A DNA stretch of 64,000 nt. Source: a virus. The notes under the pieces are model-generated. The model had not been told where the DNA came from. It did not search any database and saw only the letters and a list, made by a program, of their open reading frames with translations. The position numbers and the translations under genes are program-made. Of the stretch, positions 14,416 to 23,209 are shown piece by piece. The stretch's first letter is position 1. Each line of letters starts with the position of its first letter. The stretch is from the IMG/VR virus record IMGVR_UViG_3300028864_000014, positions 1 to 64,000 of that record; one strand, given 5' to 3'.

Positions 14416-14979
14416 TTAATAATAAAAATCTTCCCAATAATCTGCTACGAAGTTTGCAGTCAAATCAAAGATATCGGTTGAGCTATCCCAGCTTAGTTCT
14501 TCAAATCCTGTAAAACTTTTCATCATAACGTTATGATATGTTACTCTACGAATAACTTTACCTTCTTTATCATGTGCGTGGATAATAATATCGCCTACTA
14601 GATTTTTCTTATAATGAAGGGTGCCAGTTTCATTATTCCAACCTAAATCGTACCAATCTTTTAGAATTTTGAAGCAAAAAATTTGATAGTCATCATTTTG
14701 GTTAAGATTAAATACAATAGACAGATCATCTATATGTGTTTTTTCTGGCATCATAATAAACGCTCTTGTAGAGTATTTAAATCTTTGAACACCAGTTGAT
14801 AAATCAGGATAAGTTGGGAATTTTGCTGATTTAGTATTTTCCAAAAGAAGGTGAGTTGCATTTGGATGTAAAGATTGAAGAACAGTTGGTAAAATAATTG
14901 TTACTTCGTATAAATTTTTGTGAATAGGTTCCCATTTTTCTCTTGCCGTATCCACTGTTGTAAAGTGTGCTAATCCCAT
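14416..14979 (-). CDS. Tail tube protein (T4 gp19-like)
   Basis: 187 residues, close to the usual size of T4-type tube proteins (163 in T4). Features of the family: an N-terminal HFTTVDTAREKWEPIHKNLY segment, and a beta-rich core ending in a GFEELSWDSSTDIFDLTANF-type stretch. Codon usage is less extreme than in neighbours, as expected for an abundantly expressed virion protein. The tail sheath is 1.5 kb away on the same strand. It forms the inner tube through which DNA passes. Confidence 0.75.
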   Translation of the reverse strand: MGLAHFTTVDTAREKWEPIHKNLYEVTIILPTVLQSLHPNATHLLLENTKSAKFPTYPDLSTGVQRFKYSTRAFIMMPEKTHIDDLSIVFNLNQNDDYQIFCFKILKDWYDLGWNNETGTLHYKKNLVGDIIIHAHDKEGKVIRRVTYHNVMMKSFTGFEELSWDSSTDIFDLTANFVADYWEDFYY

Positions 14980-15156
14980 TTTTTATTAGATTATTTTTTA
15001 TAAATATATTAATATTCTATCTATATATTAAATTTAACACACTGTAATGAAAAAAACCAACTAATATTTTATTTTACCTAAATAGGTGCTTATATACATA
15101 GTTTTTCATAAAAATACTAAAAAACCGAAAAAAAATATTTATATATAATAGGTTTT

Positions 15157-15684
15157 TTATATGTTATATTTTGATGTTAAAAATAATTCAGGATATTTTT
15201 CAATTAAAAAATCATATATTTTAATTACCTCATCAAAATTACTTTCTTTTATATCTTCAATCGATGTTATAGTCAAATTATCAATTTTTATTCTATTATA
15301 TTTATTTGTTAGTATTGGAATAACTTCATATAATTCTGATATTTTATTCAAATCTAAAGTTAATGAATTTATTATTTCATAATAGTAATTTATAAAATTA
15401 TCAACAGATTTTTTAGAATTCAGAACTTTCAATTTTATTTGTCTATCATAAATCTCATCTCCATCAAAATTTGAAACTGAAATCGGAAGGAATTGTTCAT
15501 CTTCCCAATATGGAGTAGCATATACATAAAAATCATGATTACCCCATGTAAAAGCACCTGAACCATAATCCACATAAAACTCAAATCCATTAATTATTTT
15601 ATTATCAGTTTTAATTTTATCATATAGTATATCTATATATGTACTATCTTCATCAACACTTTCATTAAATCTTTTCAATTTCAT
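15157..15684 (-). CDS. Tagged small protein (MKLKRFNES...SKYNI)
   Basis: 175 residues. Head MKLKRFNES and tail TSKYNI. The first half contains Gly/Tyr/Trp-rich beta-like sequence (YVDYGSGAFTWGNHDFYV). No domain recognised. It starts 3 bp after the stop of the next tagged gene; the stop region of that gene (AAATTTAATATATAA) doubles as its upstream element. Confidence 0.7.
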   Translation of the reverse strand: MKLKRFNESVDEDSTYIDILYDKIKTDNKIINGFEFYVDYGSGAFTWGNHDFYVYATPYWEDEQFLPISVSNFDGDEIYDRQIKLKVLNSKKSVDNFINYYYEIINSLTLDLNKISELYEVIPILTNKYNRIKIDNLTITSIEDIKESNFDEVIKIYDFLIEKYPELFLTSKYNI

Positions 15685-15687
15685 ATA

Positions 15688-16044
15688 TTATATATTAAAT
15701 TTATTCACATTTTGTCTTAATTTATATCTATCAATCAAATCCTGTTTTTCTTCTGATAAGTCAAGAATTTCTTTTGTACCAACAATAATCGAATTATCTT
15801 TATCGAAATAAAATTTAATATCAAATGGAATATTAGTATATTTAACTTCTATCTCTAACTCATAATAACCTTTATTTATATCAACAATTTCTCCTATTGT
15901 ATTATTAGTAAATTCTACTATTTTATTTTTTTTAGCATCAGAGCTTCCGTTCCAAATATCATTTTTTTTTATATTTAGTACAACATAATTTCCTATTTTA
16001 ATATCAGAATATTTGTATTCTTCATAAATTTTCAAATACTTCAT
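15688..16044 (-). CDS. Tagged small protein (MKYLKIYEE...NKFNI)
   Basis: 118 residues, head MKYLKIYEEY, tail NVNKFNI. The body (SDIKIGNYVVLNIKK...IGEIVDINKGYYELEIEVKY) resembles a small SH3/KOW-like beta barrel, a pattern also seen in tagged genes at 50402, 50691, 52073 and 55158. A TTTTAATATATAAC element is 5 bp upstream. Confidence 0.72.
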   Translation of the reverse strand: MKYLKIYEEYKYSDIKIGNYVVLNIKKNDIWNGSSDAKKNKIVEFTNNTIGEIVDINKGYYELEIEVKYTNIPFDIKFYFDKDNSIIVGTKEILDLSEEKQDLIDRYKLRQNVNKFNI

Positions 16045-16048
16045 ATTG

Positions 16049-16061
16049 TTATATATTAAAA
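16049..16061 (-). promoter_or_regulatory. TTTTAATATATAA element
   Basis: Minus-strand copy of the AT-only element immediately upstream of the tagged gene at 15688-16044. A divergent, similar box (16074-16088) precedes the plus-strand tagged gene. Confidence 0.4.
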
Positions 16062-16090
16062 TTTAAAATTTATTTTTTATATATATTATT

Positions 16091-16492
16091 ATGAGATATA
16101 TAAAAACTTTTGAAGATTTAAAAAATACAGTAATATCAATTAAAAAATTAATGGATGATTGCTTAACATATGATATTGATTTTTTTGATTTACTTAAAGA
16201 AATGATATTAAATAATATAATAACATTTCAATGTTTTAAAAATTATGACAATGAAGGTAATTATACATATGATAATATTAGCAAAACTGGTAGAATTGAA
16301 GATGTTGATTTAGTTTCTGAATACAGAAATGTTTATGAATATGATATATTAGTTAAAATGAATAAACGATGGTACCAGTTGACAGATAAAAAAATAAATT
16401 TATCACAAACTTTCACTTTATATAATCACAAAAAAGGTAAATTGGAGGAGGAATTAGAATTAGCAAAAAGTGCAGAAAAATTTAGAATATAA
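16091..16492 (+). CDS. Tagged small protein (MRYIKTFED...EKFRI)
   Basis: 133 residues. Head MRYIKTFEDL is nearly the same as that of the gene at 50402 (MRYIKTFEDK). The tail is KFRI, one residue off the family norm. Divergent from the tagged gene at 15688-16044. The stop codon runs into a bidirectional terminator shared with the convergent sheath gene. Confidence 0.72.
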   Translation: MRYIKTFEDLKNTVISIKKLMDDCLTYDIDFFDLLKEMILNNIITFQCFKNYDNEGNYTYDNISKTGRIEDVDLVSEYRNVYEYDILVKMNKRWYQLTDKKINLSQTFTLYNHKKGKLEEELELAKSAEKFRI

Positions 16493-16526
16493 AAAAAGAG
16501 AGAAATTAAATTTCTCTCTTTTTTTT
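16491..16526. terminator. Bidirectional terminator between tagged gene and tail sheath
   Basis: A-run, GAGAGAAATT, AAATTTCTCTC, T-run: near-perfect palindrome between two convergent genes. Confidence 0.85.
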
Positions 16527-16542
16527 AGTTATTTATATTTGA

Positions 16543-19500
16543 TTAATGAAATCCCATTGATTTAATATCACCTTTTTTCATTATTGTAATATTATTTACA
16601 ATTATACCCATTCCTTTTATAAGTTCTACATAAGTATCAATAACTCCCATTTGCAGATCAATAACATAATCAGTATTATTACTTTCATCACAAACATTCC
16701 AGAAATCATATAATGCATTATTATCCAACATATCTTTACAAATTTTATCTGCTCTATATTTAATTTCTGCTCTGATTTCAGCGGTATTAAATTGCCATTG
16801 ATAACCTAATAACATATCATACATTCTATTTTCAAGTTCAATAAGAACTTCTCTTGAATGTAAGAAGCTAAGAGATGAGAATGGAAACACTTGTGCAGTT
16901 ACTTCATCATTAATACAATATCCATTATTTAATTTATATACAATAGGATTTGCATTCATGCCATGTAAATATTCAAGATCTGTATTATTAAAGTCCATTT
17001 CAGTTTTAGTAATAGTTTGAACTCTACCATTTGTAATACCAGCGCATATTGTCCAAGGAGTCATACCTGCTACATTAGATGTAAATTTCTGCATATAAGT
17101 TGTAGCTGCATAAGCTGCAGGTGGAACCCATTTTGGTATTCCATTATCATATATTCTTATATATGGAAAGAAATATCCAACACAACTTCTACCATCTACA
17201 CCTTGATGAGTTTGAGCAAATTGGTAATAATAATCTGGATTCTTACTATCATCAGCTCCTGCTTTAACAAAATCTAAATTAAGGGTATAATCAGCATTAA
17301 CAAATGATGGATTATTTGATTCTCTAAATATTTTAGCACTTGGCATACTTATAAATCCTAAGCAATTAAGTTTCAAACCACAAAGATCAACAAGTTGTTG
17401 TTTTGAGCCATATCCTGACATTGGAGTAAGTCCTAAACCAAATGAATCTATTAAATATCTCCATGAGATTTTATTTTTATCAGCTAATGCTTTTCCAAGA
17501 TTCGTGTCCATTCCAACGATATCAAGAATTGAATTTTGTCTAACATCAGTACCATTAGGTATAGAATCTGCATGTACTTTAAATGGAGATAAAACCAAAG
17601 CTTTATATTCATCAACATAAACATCAATTTCTGAATAACTGAATGTCTGTAATGATGGAGTCTGTCCACTCAAATTGAAATATCCAATTTTTATAGGAGA
17701 ATCAGTATACATTATTTTTCTATCAACATTTGTCGGATCATTTTTAACATTTATAATTCTAGTTAATTTTCTAGGAACTGATCCTTCTAAATAACCTTCT
17801 CCATTAGGTGCAGCCCAATATGATTCATCATAATATGCAGTTAAGAAATTACCTATTGTTATTTCTGAATATCTATTTTTATCAATTGCAATTTGTCTAC
17901 AATCTGTAAGGTCATCACCATACCATTGTAATATTTCAACAGATTGTTTCCAATTAGATCTATTTGAAAATACAATTAATTTACTATTATATTCATTCAC
18001 ATCTATCCAGTTAGCATTTGGAATAGAAGTTGGAGTTGAAGGATTAATTGATGATAAGAAATTAACAGTTAATATATCATTTTGATCTATAAACATTTCT
18101 AAATATATTTTATTTGTCAATCCACTATTATTATTAACATAAAAATAATCATAATTATTAATAACACCATTATAATAATCCAAATAAAATTGAGAATATT
18201 TTGCTACTATACCAGTAGTATTTGAATCACCAAGAACATCATATCTTGTTGTTAATGTTGTACTGTCATGTAGCAAAAATTCATTGTCTGTATAATACAT
18301 TAAGAAAGAATTATTATAATGACATAAGCTAGGATTATTACTATTAATATATATTTTAATATTTGCATTTTGTGTTGACGTAGCTTCTGTTGCAGTTACC
18401 GCAGATATTGGATCTTTAGATTCCGATACAAAAGAACCGTTATTTTGCTGAATCAAAACACTCTTAGTAGTAATATTATCATACATTTCATAAAATGCTT
18501 GAGATTCTCTAAGAGAATTATAATCATTATAAACACCAATTTTTCCTGATGTTCCTTTAAATTCAATATTCATATAATTTTGATTATCAAAACCATTACT
18601 TATTAATGTTTCATATCCTGAATTTGTACCAAATGAAACATATCCATTAGTATCTACAGATATTGGATTGTATGTTAATGTTAAACTTGATCCAGAATTA
18701 ACAATTTGTACATATCCTAGAATTATTGTATTATCTAAGCTAAATAAATAATCAGGTAGAACTGCACCAGTCACGTTAGGTGATGCAATACCTTCTAATA
18801 CATCTACTACATTATTAGTAAGATAAATAACATCTACTCTTGATCCGTATTCATATGGAACACTTGATGATGATACAGTTGAAAATGTAACACCAGTAAT
18901 AATTTCTCCACCTATGACATAATATGAATTAGGAGAAACAGTAAAACTAGTATCTAATGTAGTTCCTATTGTAGTATCGCATTTAATTCCAAATGTCATT
19001 CCATTTGTATATACTCCAGTTCTAACATTTGCTCCATTCGTCATGAAATCTATATTATAACTATCTAAATTGTTAGTTATAACGTTATTTGGAGAATCTA
19101 AATATTTTTGAGCATATATGATTTGCTCATTAAGAGTTGTACTATATGACATAAAATTTACGCTATTAACATCTTCTCCAACAATTGTACCACCTATAAT
19201 ATCAAGGCTACTTACTCTGAAATCAGTTCCAAGTAAAACATCTTCATTATATGTACAGAACAATCCAGTTTTATCTGTATTATTATTTATAATATTTTTA
19301 ATGTACATATCTCTATTATTCAAATCTTTAAAATATGGAATCAATGAGCAATCATAACTTGCAAGAATTGATACAGTACTTTCATTTAGGAATGCTGATA
19401 TTTGAGTTTTAATTAAACCATTTCTATCAAAATATTTACTAAATGTATTATCATTAGATAATGTTTTATAATCAGACCAATCACCTGCAACTACTACAAC

Positions 19501-20145
19501 GGATACCAAGTAATCTGAAATCCAATCCCTGTAATCAAGGTATGCAGGAACTTTTGTTCTATCACCATACCAAGCTTCTGCAGTAACATCAAATCCAGTA
19601 ACAGATGACTTAAACATAAATACACTAATTTCAGTATCTCCCATATTTGTTATATGAAAAAGTCTATCAGTATCTTGTACTCCAAAGTTATTTGCTTTTA
19701 CTACATTCAAAAATGAATCAGTATCTCTTTCCCAGAAATCTTGTCTATTATAAAATGATTCATAAGCAGATCTTATAACATCACTATTTTGAGAGTTGCT
19801 ACTGGCAGAAACTCCTATAGATTGCCAGTCTACTTTATCTCTATTTGGATCTGTGGCTAACAGATTCAATGCCCAAACTGGACCACTTTTTAACATTTGT
19901 TTAACAGTTTTATGAAAAAAAGAACCTTTATTTTCTAATCTTCTATCATCATCTCCAAATATTGTACTGAAATCAGTTGGATTTGTTACATAGATTGGAG
20001 TATTGAATGGACCTTTTTTTGAAAATCCAGGAACTAAATTAATTAAAACATTTTGCACTGGAAGTTGAACAATACTTTGATCTATTTCCTGAAAGAAAAT
20101 ACCTGGTCTTTTGTATTTTCCGAAATCTGCGTCTTTTATTGGCAT
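16543..20145 (-). CDS. Tail sheath protein, unusually long
   Basis: 1200 residues, against 659 for T4 gp18. The N-terminus (KRPGIFFQEIDQSIVQLPV...GFSKKGPFNTPIYV) and C-terminal 250 residues (LGFISMPSAKIFRE..., SNVAGMTPWTICAG..., ending GIIVNNITIMKKGD) match the conserved ends of contractile sheath proteins that form the polymerising core. The extra length lies in the middle (about 330-800), Ser/Thr/Asn-rich beta-like sequence likely to be surface-exposed domains. The gene lies alone between a terminator and a 700-bp non-coding region. Confidence 0.88.
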   Translation of the reverse strand: MPIKDADFGKYKRPGIFFQEIDQSIVQLPVQNVLINLVPGFSKKGPFNTPIYVTNPTDFSTIFGDDDRRLENKGSFFHKTVKQMLKSGPVWALNLLATDPNRDKVDWQSIGVSASSNSQNSDVIRSAYESFYNRQDFWERDTDSFLNVVKANNFGVQDTDRLFHITNMGDTEISVFMFKSSVTGFDVTAEAWYGDRTKVPAYLDYRDWISDYLVSVVVVAGDWSDYKTLSNDNTFSKYFDRNGLIKTQISAFLNESTVSILASYDCSLIPYFKDLNNRDMYIKNIINNNTDKTGLFCTYNEDVLLGTDFRVSSLDIIGGTIVGEDVNSVNFMSYSTTLNEQIIYAQKYLDSPNNVITNNLDSYNIDFMTNGANVRTGVYTNGMTFGIKCDTTIGTTLDTSFTVSPNSYYVIGGEIITGVTFSTVSSSSVPYEYGSRVDVIYLTNNVVDVLEGIASPNVTGAVLPDYLFSLDNTIILGYVQIVNSGSSLTLTYNPISVDTNGYVSFGTNSGYETLISNGFDNQNYMNIEFKGTSGKIGVYNDYNSLRESQAFYEMYDNITTKSVLIQQNNGSFVSESKDPISAVTATEATSTQNANIKIYINSNNPSLCHYNNSFLMYYTDNEFLLHDSTTLTTRYDVLGDSNTTGIVAKYSQFYLDYYNGVINNYDYFYVNNNSGLTNKIYLEMFIDQNDILTVNFLSSINPSTPTSIPNANWIDVNEYNSKLIVFSNRSNWKQSVEILQWYGDDLTDCRQIAIDKNRYSEITIGNFLTAYYDESYWAAPNGEGYLEGSVPRKLTRIINVKNDPTNVDRKIMYTDSPIKIGYFNLSGQTPSLQTFSYSEIDVYVDEYKALVLSPFKVHADSIPNGTDVRQNSILDIVGMDTNLGKALADKNKISWRYLIDSFGLGLTPMSGYGSKQQLVDLCGLKLNCLGFISMPSAKIFRESNNPSFVNADYTLNLDFVKAGADDSKNPDYYYQFAQTHQGVDGRSCVGYFFPYIRIYDNGIPKWVPPAAYAATTYMQKFTSNVAGMTPWTICAGITNGRVQTITKTEMDFNNTDLEYLHGMNANPIVYKLNNGYCINDEVTAQVFPFSSLSFLHSREVLIELENRMYDMLLGYQWQFNTAEIRAEIKYRADKICKDMLDNNALYDFWNVCDESNNTDYVIDLQMGVIDTYVELIKGMGIIVNNITIMKKGDIKSMGFH

Positions 20146-20847
20146 AATTTAAAATTATTTTTATGTATATATTAAATATTTATTGTAAAAAAATACTAAT
20201 TGTTAATATTTCACTTATTCACTTACAATATATATTAAATAGATTTTTTGAAAAATGTCAGAAAAAGATGCAAAATAAAAGATGATATAATTTGTTTTAT
20301 TCAATTTTTTTATTACCTTTATATAAGTGAAAAACAAAAAGAAATTACATTGAAAATAATAAAATTCAATAAGTAATTTTTAGATATAAATAACAGAAAT
20401 AAAATAACAGAATCTTAGATATAAATGATATGATGTTAAGTGAGTTGAATATAGAAATGCTGACTTCAAAAAGTGATGATATTTAAAAAAATTATAGTAT
20501 AAGATATGAGATAATTAACCAAAATAATATTAACTAAAAAAGAAAAAGAAAAAGAAAAAGAAAAAAATGAATTATAATATTTAAATTTAGATTATTATTA
20601 AAAATAATCAGTTAAAGATAGAATATATCATTCTAATGTTGAACAAATTAAAATTATCAGCACATAATTTATAATGTGTCATAAAATGAATTAATTTCTC
20701 AACTCAATCATAACTATGTAACATAGTATGACTTATATTAGTCTGTATGATAGAATCATATATTACAAAAAAAATAAATAGTTAAATAAATGTATTTTCT
20801 AAAACAAATGAATACATTTTGAATACAATAAATCAAACATAAACTTT
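20146..20847. other. 702-bp gene-free region before the sigma factor gene
   Basis: No frame of useful length on either strand. Contents seen: TTAATATATAC about 20 bp upstream of the sheath gene (minus strand); two copies of TTAGATATAAAT (near 20380 and 20416); a GAAAAA hexamer run (20538-20566); a 7-bp inverted repeat at 20713-20727. The low complexity and repeats could suit an origin or a regulatory hub, but nothing diagnostic is visible. Confidence 0.5.
20713..20727. promoter_or_regulatory. Inverted repeat upstream of sigma factor gene
   Basis: ACTATGT-A-ACATAGT, a perfect 7-bp dyad 120 bp upstream of the sigma gene. Candidate operator. Confidence 0.35.
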
Positions 20848-21474
20848 ATGATATCAACTAAAAATAATGAACTTGAAAAACAGTTCGAAGTGCGTACAGG
20901 TATAAATTTTCAAGAATTTTATAAAAATCACAAACCTAAATTAATATGGTATATCGCAAAATACACTAAAGACTCTGGAATTGCAGAGGATCATGTAGAA
21001 GATGCGTTTATTCAAGCATTATTGAATATTGAAACTTATAAAAGACCTGATGAAGGTGGAGCACAACTAAACACTTGGATTTATAAAATCGCAGAAAATA
21101 TAGTTAAAAAAGTTCACAAAGACAGTGAAAGATTACCAACTGATTCAATTGATAAAGATTTAGCAATAAATTTTAGCTTATCTAACATTATAGCATATGA
21201 TGATAGTAAAAAACCAACTGAAGAATATAATGTTTTTGTAAAAAAAGCAACAATCATAAAAGATGCAATATATAATCTACCTGAAAAAGATTCAAAATAT
21301 AAGAAAGTTCTTATAATGAGAGAGATTGAAGGTATGCAATATAAAGAAATTTCAGATGAATTAAACATAAATCTATCTACTATAAAATCTCAAATCAAAA
21401 AAGGAAGAACAATAATCAGGAAAAAAGTAGAAAAAAAATTCAAAGATATAGATTATAATGAAGGTGAGAAATGA
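20848..21474 (+). CDS. Sigma-70 family (ECF-like) RNA polymerase sigma factor
   Basis: 208 residues. Region 2 lies at about 22-95 (FYKNHKPKLIWYIAKY...AEDHVEDAFIQALLNIETY...LNTWIYKIAENIV); region 4 helix-turn-helix at about 145-195 (MQYKEISDELNINLSTIKSQI). No region 1 or 3, as in ECF sigma factors. It should redirect host RNA polymerase to phage promoters, in the way T4 gp55 does; the AT-only element repeated across structural genes is the obvious candidate target. It is followed immediately by a small gene that could be a partner. Confidence 0.88.
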   Translation: MISTKNNELEKQFEVRTGINFQEFYKNHKPKLIWYIAKYTKDSGIAEDHVEDAFIQALLNIETYKRPDEGGAQLNTWIYKIAENIVKKVHKDSERLPTDSIDKDLAINFSLSNIIAYDDSKKPTEEYNVFVKKATIIKDAIYNLPEKDSKYKKVLIMREIEGMQYKEISDELNINLSTIKSQIKKGRTIIRKKVEKKFKDIDYNEGEK

Positions 21475-21478
21475 TATA

Positions 21479-21718
21479 ATGTCTTATGAGTCATCAAAAT
21501 GGTATATAAAATTATGGAGAAATAGATGGTATTTATATGCCATCTTTCTTCATTTTAAAAATTTTATTGACGTACAACTATGGATTGATTATTTAATACA
21601 GGATCACAACATATCTGATGATACTAAAAATCTAACAACTAGATGGAGAGAAATAAAGCATCACATTGAAATCAGCAAGATGTACAAATTTTCAACAAAA
21701 ATAGAAAGGGAAGACTAA
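21479..21718 (+). CDS. Small protein downstream of sigma factor
   Basis: 79 residues from ATG 21479, five bases past the sigma stop; an in-frame ATG at 21458 overlapping sigma would add seven residues. Rich in Trp, Tyr and His (SSKWYIKLWRNRWYLYAIFL). No domain recognised. In T4 the late sigma gp55 works with a small coactivator, gp33, so a transcription partner is a reasonable idea from position alone. Confidence 0.6.
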   Translation: MSYESSKWYIKLWRNRWYLYAIFLHFKNFIDVQLWIDYLIQDHNISDDTKNLTTRWREIKHHIEISKMYKFSTKIERED

Positions 21719-21850
21719 TCTAATAATCAGCAATTTAAGTTATTTTTAAAATATTAATTTAAAATCTTGTTATATTTATAATAAATTATTCAAAAAATAA
21801 TATTATCTTTGTAACTCAATTTAAAAATAAATTTTAATAAAAAAAAAATT

Positions 21851-22582
21851 ATGACTGATCCAAATGGTAACAATTTTTCACCAAAGATGAAATCTATTAG
21901 AGAACTTCTTGATACTCCTGAATTTAGAGATTATAAATTCAAGATTAAAAAAACTCAAAAGAGAAAAGAAACAGCCTACAAATTTACATCAATTGGTTAT
22001 TCTACAGATGCAGTAAAGTATCTAATAATTATAAATACTGTTATATTTATAGTTACTTCTTTTTTTATGCCTTCATTAATTGACATTGGTGCAATTTATA
22101 ATATTTCAGATCAAAATTTTCAACCATATCAAATCATAACATCCATGTTTCTTCATGGTAGTTTTATTCATTTAATTGGAAACATGCTTGCATTATGGTT
22201 TGCAGGTAATTTTATAGATAAATCAATTAGCAGCAAAAAATTCTTATTGTTATATTTCATAAGTGGTATTGCATCTAGTCTATTATGTATGCTAATTAGT
22301 CCATCACCTGCTGTTGGAGCATCTGGCGCAATTGCTGGTGTAATGGCTGCACTTTTATTTTTAGCACCAGAATCTGAAGTTCTTTTATTCTTTGTTATTC
22401 CAATGAAAATAAAGAATTTTATATATGGATTTGCAGCATTTTCTTTAATATTTGGCATATTATCAATAATTAATTCAAATTTAGGATTTGGAATAGCACA
22501 TTTTGGACATTTAGGAGGATTGATTGGTGGATATTTAACAATGCTATATTGGAAAAATAAACGACAAATTCGTACTTATTAA
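21851..22582 (+). CDS. Rhomboid-family intramembrane serine protease
   Basis: 243 residues. The N-terminal 55 residues are cytoplasmic and charged, followed by six hydrophobic segments. Diagnostic motifs: HGSFIHLIGNM near 102-112, GASG with catalytic Ser at about 158, and HFGHLGGLIGG with catalytic His at about 220. Rhomboids cut substrate helices inside the membrane. Very unusual for a phage. A TATCTTTG -7-like box occurs about 40 bp upstream without a clear -33. It begins a plus-strand run leading to the VWA protein. Confidence 0.88.
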   Translation: MTDPNGNNFSPKMKSIRELLDTPEFRDYKFKIKKTQKRKETAYKFTSIGYSTDAVKYLIIINTVIFIVTSFFMPSLIDIGAIYNISDQNFQPYQIITSMFLHGSFIHLIGNMLALWFAGNFIDKSISSKKFLLLYFISGIASSLLCMLISPSPAVGASGAIAGVMAALLFLAPESEVLLFFVIPMKIKNFIYGFAAFSLIFGILSIINSNLGFGIAHFGHLGGLIGGYLTMLYWKNKRQIRTY

Positions 22583-22583
22583 T

Positions 22584-22856
22584 ATGAAAACAAAATCAGG
22601 ATACGAAACCAATGGAGATTATATAAAATTCAAAAGTGGATTTACATCATTTTGGAAGGTCGAAACAGAAAATGATATCAAGCATTTTAAAACAGAATTT
22701 GATGCAGATATCCACATAATCACAAAAATTGTAGGTTGTGAAAAAGGATATACTAATTGTAAGTATTATAAGGAGCAATTAAACGGTTGTCAAAATTGTA
22801 AAATAGGATATAATAAAAATTGTTCAAATTTACAAACACACACTGAAAAAATATAA
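22584..22856 (+). CDS. Small cysteine-rich protein
   Basis: 90 residues. Five Cys lie in the C-terminal half: C, x5, C, x8 or more, C-x2-C, x7, C. A metal-binding or redox role is possible. No family recognised. Its start codon is one base after the rhomboid stop, and the next gene starts two bases after its own stop, so it belongs to the rhomboid operon. Confidence 0.65.
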   Translation: MKTKSGYETNGDYIKFKSGFTSFWKVETENDIKHFKTEFDADIHIITKIVGCEKGYTNCKYYKEQLNGCQNCKIGYNKNCSNLQTHTEKI

Positions 22857-22858
22857 AT

Positions 22859-23152
22859 ATGAAAAAATTATTTATTATATTAATATTATTAATTCCTTTG
22901 TTTTCATATTCTAATGTATCATCAGAGGAAAAAGAACTTGATCCAAAGCAAGTTGTCAAAGACATAACAGAACAAAAAAAACTAATAGTTGAAACTCTTA
23001 ATGAAGGAGGAAAAGGAGTTTCAATCATAACAGATGAAGTTCGTGTGTATGGATTAAAAAAAACAATAAAAGCAAATTCTGCTATTTTTGTACCTCTATT
23101 CATTTTTATAGTTTTTTTCTTGCTTTTTTTAAAAAATAGAGGTAAAGAATAG
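22859..23152 (+). CDS. Small exported, C-terminally anchored membrane protein
   Basis: 97 residues. A classical signal peptide (MKKLFIILILLIPLFSYS) is followed by about 50 polar residues and a C-terminal membrane helix (SAIFVPLFIFIVFFLLFL) with a KNRGKE tail. It would place a small domain in the periplasm. The layout could serve as a rhomboid substrate, since rhomboids cleave such single-pass helices, and the gene is two positions downstream of the rhomboid; this is inference. Confidence 0.65.
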   Translation: MKKLFIILILLIPLFSYSNVSSEEKELDPKQVVKDITEQKKLIVETLNEGGKGVSIITDEVRVYGLKKTIKANSAIFVPLFIFIVFFLLFLKNRGKE

Positions 23153-23209
23153 GTTATTAGAAAAAAATGTATTACTTTTGTATATCAAATAAATAAATAA
23201 TTAAAAAAT

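Noticed and set aside
20146-20847. Replication origin
   Set aside because: AT-rich and repeat-bearing, but without iterons, primase sites or strand-skew evidence that I can assess.
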